From: CAZWRV01 sp964636325
Lineage (GTDB): Bacteria > Verrucomicrobiota > Lentisphaeria > Victivallales > GWF2-50-93
Direction of reading: 5' to 3'
Assembly (NCBI GenBank): GCA_964636325.1
Contig: CAZWRV010000065.1
Coordinates: forward strand, 1 to 35,171
DNA: 35,171 nt
The notes under the pieces are model-generated. The model searched no databases. It was not told where the DNA came from and worked only from the letters and a program-made list of their open reading frames with translations. The position numbers were made by a program, and so were the translations under genes. Of the stretch, positions 1-5,857 are shown piece by piece. Positions within the stretch are counted from its first letter, which is position 1. The number at the start of each line of letters is the position of its first letter.

Positions 1-214
1 TTCCCCTTTATGTTGAAGGTCAGGGCCTTATCGTTCCACGAAAGACTTATCCCACCAACCTTCTTCGTCTTGGTCTGACCGTTCTTGTCCTGATACTGGT
101 ATGCGAAGTAGTATATCACCGAGCCCTTGTCCTTTGCGGAATCGACATTGATTTTGGGCTTGACTGGTGCCTGCGAATTCCGCAGGTCTGCTATGTCCGA
201 GAAATATGACGCGG

Positions 215-226
215 TATCGAAGCCGC
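215..226. repeat. Left 12-bp direct repeat of palindromic insertion
   Basis: TATCGAAGCCGC occurs here and again at 357-368, directly flanking the palindrome. It is probably a target-site duplication. Confidence 0.55.
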
Positions 227-356
227 GCAATGGCTCAGTCTTGCTTTCGGGGTCGCTGTCGGTATCGGAATCGGGATCGATTTCCAGTTTATATTTTCGA
301 CCCCGATAGCGATTCCGACCCCGACAGCGATTGCCCCCGTGGAAAGACTGAGGCAT
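227..356. mobile_element. Long imperfect palindrome, MITE-like insertion
   Basis: About 55-bp arms pair over most of this 130-bp stretch. The outer ends share CTCAGTC/GACTGAG, the middle shares TCGCTGTCGG and TCGGAATCG, and the loop is the AT-rich stretch near 281-298. It is flanked by identical 12-bp direct repeats and has no coding capacity of its own, which fits a non-autonomous palindromic element. That it transposed is inferred from the repeats and the reading frame restored when it is removed. Confidence 0.55.
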
Positions 357-368
357 TATCGAAGCCGC
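357..368. repeat. Right 12-bp direct repeat of palindromic insertion
   Basis: Identical to 215-226 (TATCGAAGCCGC), in the same orientation, abutting the other end of the palindrome. Confidence 0.55.
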
Positions 369-400
369 CTGCAAATTCCATATTTCGATTGATCCAGGAC

Positions 401-428
401 TTGACTTTTGCTGAAAAACCAATATGTT
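401..428 (+). promoter_or_regulatory. Sigma70-like promoter of the lacI-type gene
   Basis: TTGACT (401-406) and TATGTT (423-428) are separated by 16 bp, about 30 bp before the regulator start. The operator-like palindrome begins at the next base. Confidence 0.5.
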
Positions 429-442
429 CTTAAACAGTTAAG
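429..442. promoter_or_regulatory. Candidate LacI-family operator, site 1
   Basis: CTTAAACAGTTAAG is an inverted repeat (CTTAA/TTAAG, 4-bp spacer) lying over the expected transcription start of the regulator gene. A near-identical copy is at 2303-2316 before the first enzyme gene. A small AT-rich palindrome at this place suits autorepression by a LacI-type protein. Confidence 0.5.
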
Positions 443-456
443 TATTTCAAGGCCGG

Positions 457-1512
457 ATGGTAACGCTTATGAAGACGAATCGTGAACCGGTGTCGATGCG
501 TGAGGTTGCGGCGGAGGCCGGGGTATCAGTTGCCTCGGTGAGCTACGTCTTGAATGGCCGCCATAATCAGGTCGGGGCGAAAACACTTGAAAAAATTCTT
601 CTGGTAACACGGCGGCTTAACTATCAGCCGAATCTGCTGATGCGGGCGGTTCGGACTCGCCGATCCCAGGTGATTGGGGTGCTGATCCCCTCGTTTCGAA
701 CCACTTTTTTCCCGACTGTGGCCGATGCGATCGAGAGTGAGCTGGCGGCGCATGGCTATCATGCGGTAATTTGCCAGACCCATTCACAAACAGAATGCAT
801 GGAGCGGAATCTGGTGATGTTGAGGCAACGGCGGGTTGATGGTCTGATCGTCACCCCCAAGTTCGATCAGGCAAACCTGTTTGCGGAATTGGTAGAACGG
901 GGTTCCAAAGTAGTATTGATAGACCATTCCTTTCCCGAAATTCCCATTGCTTCGGTTCGTTCCGACGATGAGGCTGGAGCAGGCATGGCCGTAAGGCATT
1001 TATTGGAGCTTGGCCATCGCCGCATTGGTGTCTTGCGCCATCAGGCGGGGCAATTCCCCGAGATGCTGCCGGAGCGGTACCGTGGCTACGTCAAGGCATT
1101 GGCCGAGGCCGGAATTGCGATAGACCAGAACCTGGTCGAGACGGTGGAAACCGGATTTACAGCAGAGGATGGTGAAAACGCGTTCAAACGGCTTTATGCC
1201 AGGTGTCCCGACCTGACCGCGCTTTTCGTACCGTCCGACTTGGCTGCCCTGGGCGTAATGCGGGCAGCCCGGGAACTTGGGCTAAGAATTCCCGAAGACC
1301 TGTCATTGGCCGGATACCACAACCAGGAAGCGGGAAGCCATACCACGCCAACATTGACGACCGTGGATCAGAAACCGGCCGAAATCGGTCACCGGGCCGT
1401 GGTCAGCCTGCTGGGAATGATCGAAGGGAGAAATCCGCCTGAACCCAGGCAAATTCTCATCCAACCGGAATTGATTGTCCGCGGCTCTACCGGGCCATTA
1501 AAAACACAATGA
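457..1512 (+). CDS. LacI-family transcriptional regulator
   Basis: A 351-residue protein of the usual LacI/GalR length. Residues 13-70 form the DNA-binding helix-turn-helix and hinge (MREVAAEAGVSVASVSYVLN, then the RRSQVIGVLIP junction). The rest is a periplasmic-binding-protein-like sensor with the typical GLI, VVLIDHS, HLLELGHRRIGVLR, RYRGYVKAL, LFVPSDLAALGVMRAARELGLRIPEDLSLAGY and TTVDQ blocks. The ATG at 457 is preferred because AAGG lies 5 bp upstream; the second ATG at 469 has no SD. The next gene starts 19 bp after its stop, so the two are probably co-transcribed. The sensor domain suggests response to a sugar or oligosaccharide; the ligand cannot be told from sequence. It is the likely local repressor of the enzyme genes to 12329. 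Confidence 0.93.
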   Translation: MVTLMKTNREPVSMREVAAEAGVSVASVSYVLNGRHNQVGAKTLEKILLVTRRLNYQPNLLMRAVRTRRSQVIGVLIPSFRTTFFPTVADAIESELAAHGYHAVICQTHSQTECMERNLVMLRQRRVDGLIVTPKFDQANLFAELVERGSKVVLIDHSFPEIPIASVRSDDEAGAGMAVRHLLELGHRRIGVLRHQAGQFPEMLPERYRGYVKALAEAGIAIDQNLVETVETGFTAEDGENAFKRLYARCPDLTALFVPSDLAALGVMRAARELGLRIPEDLSLAGYHNQEAGSHTTPTLTTVDQKPAEIGHRAVVSLLGMIEGRNPPEPRQILIQPELIVRGSTGPLKTQ

Positions 1513-1531
1513 ACTGAAGGGAGAAACAACC

Positions 1532-2164
1532 ATGACAGCCCTGACGGCAACCGGGATAACAGCAGTTCCGTCGCTCGATTTGATGTTTCCGCTCAATACC
1601 CCGTGGCGAAAAGGCCTCCCGGTTCCCCGGAGGAAATGGAAAGGATTTACTTTAATAGAGCTTCTGGTCGTGATCGCGATCCTGGCCGCGATGCTCCTTC
1701 CCGCCTTGCGACAGGCCAAAAATCAAGCGAACCTTATTGCCTGCGCCTCGAATTTCAAGCAGATCGGCAGCGCCGCGCACGCCTACGGTGTCGATAACGA
1801 GGGCTATTTCCCGCTGAGCCACGGTTCTCCCGGAAGCAACGTCGGTCCGAAAATGTACATGTCTCCATGGCAAAACAATGATTCGCTGAACAAGGAATTC
1901 AGCGGTTTCGCCAGGGAATACGCGAATGCGCCCCAGATGACCACGCATGTCAACTGGGCGGTCAAAGACTGGGGACTCTTCATCTGCCCAGGGAAGACCA
2001 ACTACAAGTCAGGAACCGCGAACGGTCAAACAGAAGTCCCCTACCTGAACGCCGGCTGGATTAACGGTTATTATGTCATGTATAGCAACAGCCATCACGG
2101 CTACCATCCCGATCAGAGCGTCCAGAAAGAATCCATAGCCGTTTACAATAGCCGTTTACAATAA
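1532..2164 (+). CDS. Pseudopilin-like (type II secretion N-methylation) protein, C-terminally frameshifted
   Basis: The class III signal and methylated helix are clear (KGFTLIELLVVIAILAAMLLPAL, about residues 38-60), with Gly just before Phe as prepilin peptidase prefers. A cysteine-containing ICPGK block typical of the PVC pseudopilin-like (DUF1559-like) family follows. A good SD (GGGAG, about 8 bp upstream) supports 1532. The leader of 37 residues before the cleavage site is long. The frame ends early at 2164 because a 13-bp segment is tandemly duplicated (2137-2162). Removing one copy extends the protein by 50 residues to a stop at 2313-2315. Even then the usual C-terminal H...DGH block is absent, so the protein is probably non-functional or altered. 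It sits between the regulator and the first enzyme. Confidence 0.8.
   Translation: MTALTATGITAVPSLDLMFPLNTPWRKGLPVPRRKWKGFTLIELLVVIAILAAMLLPALRQAKNQANLIACASNFKQIGSAAHAYGVDNEGYFPLSHGSPGSNVGPKMYMSPWQNNDSLNKEFSGFAREYANAPQMTTHVNWAVKDWGLFICPGKTNYKSGTANGQTEVPYLNAGWINGYYVMYSNSHHGYHPDQSVQKESIAVYNSRLQ
2137..2162 (+). repeat. 13-bp tandem duplication causing a frameshift
   Basis: AGCCGTTTACAAT occurs twice in tandem (2137-2149 and 2150-2162). Thirteen is not a multiple of three, so the second copy throws the pseudopilin frame into a stop at 2162-2164. Confidence 0.85.
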
Positions 2165-2302
2165 GGGCATCGGTTATGGGAATTCAGTTGTGCGCCTGTG
2201 GGTAGCAAAGAACCCTTCCGCCTGGCCTCTCCTCTGTGACGAACTTATTTTTTCAACGGGCTGGGAATATCCGAATAACGACGGAAAAAGTTCCGACACG
2301 AA

Positions 2303-2316
2303 CTTAAACAATTAAG
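2303..2316. promoter_or_regulatory. Candidate LacI-family operator, site 2
   Basis: CTTAAACAATTAAG differs from the site at 429-442 by one base and lies 37 bp before the ATG of the TolB-heparinase gene. It overlaps the end of the ancestral pseudopilin frame. I see no strong -35/-10 pair around it, so it may act on a promoter I cannot identify or as a roadblock. The rest of 2165-2353 holds the out-of-frame pseudopilin tail and the ribosome site at 2340-2348. Confidence 0.45.
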
Positions 2317-2353
2317 CAAACATAAATCACTCAACTGGCAAGGAGAGGAAAAA

Positions 2354-5300
2354 ATGCTAAAAAACAGCCAGGGAAACATTGTTGGAACAGAAGCGAACAG
2401 CAACCGCGCTGGCGTCGGCGCTGTCCCGAAAATCCACCGCAGCTTCAGGCATATCTTAATAGGTGTTTCCGCCCTTTTTATCGGAACAGGAGGACAGGCA
2501 ATGGATGAGCTGGTTTTCGTTGGTCAGGCGCCGGATCTCGAAGGTAGGCCGGCGACGGCGGTTTTCAGCATCAACGAGGATGGCAGCGGTCGGCGGCAGA
2601 TCACGAAGATGACCGGCGGCTACGCCGGCATCTCGAACCGTGTTCAGACGCCATCGGTATCGCCGCTGGGGCGCAAGGTGGTCTATTTCCGTTGGCCGCG
2701 CATCCACGTCTGTGACTGGAACGGAGCGAACGATGCCTGCGTCACTCCGGTTCCTCGCGAGCATTTCCATCCCGCCTGGTCGCCGGACGGAAAGGAGATA
2801 GCCTTCGCCACGGATCGCAACGACGATGCGGAAATTTTTCTGATAAACTTCGACGGCTCGAATCCACGCAATCTGACCTGGCGCGGCATGACGGCGGAAA
2901 TTTCCCCAACGTGGTCGCCGGACGGTCGGCAACTGGCCTTTGCCAGCAAGCGCGGCGAACATTTCCAGATTTTTACCATGGATCGCTTCGGTCGCAACCA
3001 GCGGGCAGTCACCGACGGCACCTTCGACTGCCATTATCCGGCCTGGAGCCCGGACGGTAAGAAAATCGCCTTTACCGGGGAACGGAACGGTAATTTTGAT
3101 CTTTACCTGGTCGATTCGGATGGCAGTAACCTGACGCGTCTGACCGAGGACGAGTTCTGGAACGGCCAAGCGGCCTGGAGCCCGGACGGAACCCGTCTGG
3201 CCTTCACCTCGACCCGCAGTGGCAACAATGACATCTGGGTCATGAACCTAGCCACCCGCGAATGTCACAATGTCACGCAGACACCGGATCAGGACGAACG
3301 GTTCCCTGCCTGGGTTCCCAAACAGCTTGCCGAAACTCCCCTGACAGTTGCGATATTCAAACCGGATGGCGGCGAAACCGTATCGCCGTTCATCAAGGAT
3401 CTGCTGAATGCAGGCACCGATGTCACCGCCGCCAGACAGGAAGCGACCGCCCTGCCCCGACCACGACTGCTGTTCCGTGCGGAAGATCTGCCCGAGTTAC
3501 GTAAAAAACTTGACCAGGCTCCCTATGCCGCCGCCTGGTCCGCCTTTCTCAAGCAGTGCGAGCCATTGCTGGATCCCGCAAAACCACTGCTGCCCGAGCA
3601 TTTGGCTAAACTTGTCACCGACACCGCAGCCATGCGCCACCCGCTCTATATGGCATCAAACCTCGGTTTCGCTTACCAGGTAACCGGCGACCCGCGTTAT
3701 GGCAAGGCCGGGGCACGATTGCTGACAGAAACCTGCAGGTTGCTTGGAGAATACCATCCCAAGCTGGCGTTGGACTGGCCAACCGGTCCGTCCGAATATC
3801 TGCCCACCGCATTTGACTGGCTATATGACATCATGACTGATGAACAACGCCGAATCGTCCGTGGCGTACTCCTCAACTCGACTGAACGGCTTTACCGCGG
3901 CGCCCAGCAGAGCGCGGTCGGCTTTTCGCCCATGGCTGAAAACGGGTCGTTTGTCGGCAATATTACCGTAATCATTGCCGGCTACCTGGGCATGAGTGCC
4001 ATGGCCTTGGCCGGAGAATCCGGTTACGACCCCAAATGGCTTGATGCCGCAGTCCACATGCTCCAACGCGGGGTCGAAACCTGGTACGATGAGAATGGCT
4101 GCCCCTCCTGCGGCCACGCCTATTTCAACTGGTCCGGCGACATGGCGATCCCCTTCCTGATGAGCTGCGTCCGCAACCATCTCGGCGATAATTTAGCCGA
4201 TCAGAATATCAGAAACTGGCCAAGCTGGATGGCCATGACTTCCTGCCATGGATTGACCAGAACCATCAACCTGGGCGATGCCTACGCCGGCCCGCCCAAG
4301 TTCAATGTCGCCTATCTCAGTCTTTATCGGGACAACCCGCTGGTTGACGTGCTCTGGGAAAAATCCGGTGGACCGGTCGAACCCAAACCCGAGATTGCCG
4401 ACCTGCTCTGGTGGCGGCCGGTCAATCCCGATCCCAAATCGGTTGATTCCCTGCCGAACAGCATGTTCTTCCCCAAGGGCGGCTACGTGGTCTTCCGGAG
4501 CGGGTTCGGGCCCGACGATCCCATGCTGACTTTCAGTGCGCCCCAGTACGGCGGCCACTCCCATGCCGAGGGCGGCGCCTTCTGTCTTTACGGGTATGGA
4601 ATGGAATTCGCGGTCGAGGCCGGCAACGGCAACTGGGCGGCGCACGCTCACAACAACGTTCTGGCCAACGGGCGCGGACGGGCGGCCCCATGGCCGACTC
4701 CGGAACACCCGATAATCAAACCGGGCAGCCAGACGGATTTGGGCATTCCCGCCACGGCTGACTATTCCTCCATGTTTACCACCACCATTGATGGTCACGG
4801 TGAATATGCCTACCCGTCCCCTTGGTATCCCGTGCGCAAAGCGATCCGGCACGTTGCCATGGTGTATAACCGGAAAGACGGCATCCCCCCATATTTCCTC
4901 ATCGCCGATGATATGGAGGTTGACGGCAAGTCAAACCGTTACGACTTCCTGCTAACCGGACAGCGCGACAACCTGCTGGAAACCGCCGACCACCAGGTAA
5001 CCATGCGCCCGATCTACCGCGGCGCCTGGTTCGAACCAACTAAGGCCGATAAGGATGATGCCATAGTATTCGAGGCGACCGTTCCGCAGAGCGGCGACTA
5101 CCGGGTCTGGCTGTACGTCAGGAACCACCGCAGTCAATACAGGTTGGTCGTCGGCGACCGGGACATCACGGGGAATGCGCCGACCGAGGCATCGCTCAAC
5201 GACTGCTGGCAATGGCAGCCGTTCCGGGCCGGAGAACGCGGCAAGGAGGAACCGGTCAACCTGAATCTGTCTGCCGGAAAACACGCTATCTCCCTGCGCT

Positions 5301-5827
5301 TCACCTCCACTCAGTACGGTGGCAACTTCGCCCGTGTCCTGCTCAGTCCGGCGGCAGATTTCGAGCCCTGGGGACCGGACGACGCCCCCGCCGGCGCGAT
5401 CCTGCTAAAGGCCGAAGACGCGAAGACAGTCGGTGCCGCTTGGACGCGCCATGAAGCAGCAAGTCCCGAGACGGAACCACGGGCACTGTTCGCTTTCCTC
5501 AATCCGGCTCCACTATCCTTCGAATACAGCATCTACCAATACCGTACGCGCCATTTCGGCAACGCGCTCAACCGCCTGCCGCGGATCACGGCAACCCGGG
5601 AGGCGGTCAACCCGCGTTTCCTGGTGCTGGCGTATCCGCACCGGGCAAACATGGAACAGCCAAAGATCGAACGTAGTGCGAACGGCGATGCTTTGACCGC
5701 AAAAGTAACCTGGAAGGAGGCCGTTGACACCATCACCTGGCCGCCGGACGCGCCGCCGAAAGTCGTGCGTCAACTCTCGGATGGTAAGATTTGCGAACTT
5801 AGCATTGAGTTGCGTGCCGACCGCTAA
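2354..5827 (+). CDS. Secreted TolB-like propeller fused to heparinase II/III-like polysaccharide lyase
   Basis: A 1157-residue protein. Residues 30-50 form an export signal (HILIGVSALFIGTGGQA) after an unusually long N-terminal extension. Residues about 50-325 hold five or six PD40/WD40-like TolB propeller blades (repeated AWSPDGKKIAF-type strings). A chain beginning RPRLLFRAEDLPELRKKL near 370 starts an alginate-lyase-like alpha/alpha toroid. The heparinase II/III sandwich follows, with GGHSHAEGGAF near 733 and AHNNVLANG soon after. Residues about 903-998 look like a carbohydrate-binding jelly-roll inserted in that sandwich. It probably cleaves a uronic-acid-containing polysaccharide outside the cytoplasm; the substrate is unknown. 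AGGAGAGG just upstream supports the start. A candidate LacI operator lies 37 bp upstream. Confidence 0.8.
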   Translation: MLKNSQGNIVGTEANSNRAGVGAVPKIHRSFRHILIGVSALFIGTGGQAMDELVFVGQAPDLEGRPATAVFSINEDGSGRRQITKMTGGYAGISNRVQTPSVSPLGRKVVYFRWPRIHVCDWNGANDACVTPVPREHFHPAWSPDGKEIAFATDRNDDAEIFLINFDGSNPRNLTWRGMTAEISPTWSPDGRQLAFASKRGEHFQIFTMDRFGRNQRAVTDGTFDCHYPAWSPDGKKIAFTGERNGNFDLYLVDSDGSNLTRLTEDEFWNGQAAWSPDGTRLAFTSTRSGNNDIWVMNLATRECHNVTQTPDQDERFPAWVPKQLAETPLTVAIFKPDGGETVSPFIKDLLNAGTDVTAARQEATALPRPRLLFRAEDLPELRKKLDQAPYAAAWSAFLKQCEPLLDPAKPLLPEHLAKLVTDTAAMRHPLYMASNLGFAYQVTGDPRYGKAGARLLTETCRLLGEYHPKLALDWPTGPSEYLPTAFDWLYDIMTDEQRRIVRGVLLNSTERLYRGAQQSAVGFSPMAENGSFVGNITVIIAGYLGMSAMALAGESGYDPKWLDAAVHMLQRGVETWYDENGCPSCGHAYFNWSGDMAIPFLMSCVRNHLGDNLADQNIRNWPSWMAMTSCHGLTRTINLGDAYAGPPKFNVAYLSLYRDNPLVDVLWEKSGGPVEPKPEIADLLWWRPVNPDPKSVDSLPNSMFFPKGGYVVFRSGFGPDDPMLTFSAPQYGGHSHAEGGAFCLYGYGMEFAVEAGNGNWAAHAHNNVLANGRGRAAPWPTPEHPIIKPGSQTDLGIPATADYSSMFTTTIDGHGEYAYPSPWYPVRKAIRHVAMVYNRKDGIPPYFLIADDMEVDGKSNRYDFLLTGQRDNLLETADHQVTMRPIYRGAWFEPTKADKDDAIVFEATVPQSGDYRVWLYVRNHRSQYRLVVGDRDITGNAPTEASLNDCWQWQPFRAGERGKEEPVNLNLSAGKHAISLRFTSTQYGGNFARVLLSPAADFEPWGPDDAPAGAILLKAEDAKTVGAAWTRHEAASPETEPRALFAFLNPAPLSFEYSIYQYRTRHFGNALNRLPRITATREAVNPRFLVLAYPHRANMEQPKIERSANGDALTAKVTWKEAVDTITWPPDAPPKVVRQLSDGKICELSIELRADR

Positions 5828-5831
5828 CACG

Positions 5832-5857
5832 CACTGAACACTGAAACCTGAACACTT
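5832..5857 (+). repeat. CTGAACACTGAAACC-type short repeat replacing the ribosome-binding region
   Basis: The whole 30-bp gap between the heparinase stop and the next ATG is made of CTGA-AC units. No Shine-Dalgarno sequence is present, so translation of the next gene may rely on coupling. A relative of this repeat lies inside that gene at 6884-6908. Confidence 0.45.

Larger units (their letters stand above)
1..381 (-). pseudogene. Partial beta-strand-rich protein gene, interrupted by a palindromic insertion
   Basis: Reading the reverse strand from about 226 down to 1 gives a convincing protein frame with no stop. It is rich in alternating polar/hydrophobic strands (VIYYFAYQYQ, GISLSWNDKALTFNIKG), like an Ig-like or other beta-sandwich part of a surface or secreted protein. 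The gene runs off the window edge. Deleting 227-368 (palindrome plus one 12-bp repeat copy) joins this frame to an upstream ATG at 381-379 and gives MEFAGGFDTASYF, so the ancestral frame was probably split by the insertion. As it stands, the frame reads into the palindrome instead (an Asp/Ser-rich DPDSDTDSDPESK stretch) up to an ATG at 356-354. No Shine-Dalgarno (SD) site is seen before 381, so the true start could differ. The protein family is not recognised. Confidence 0.5.
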
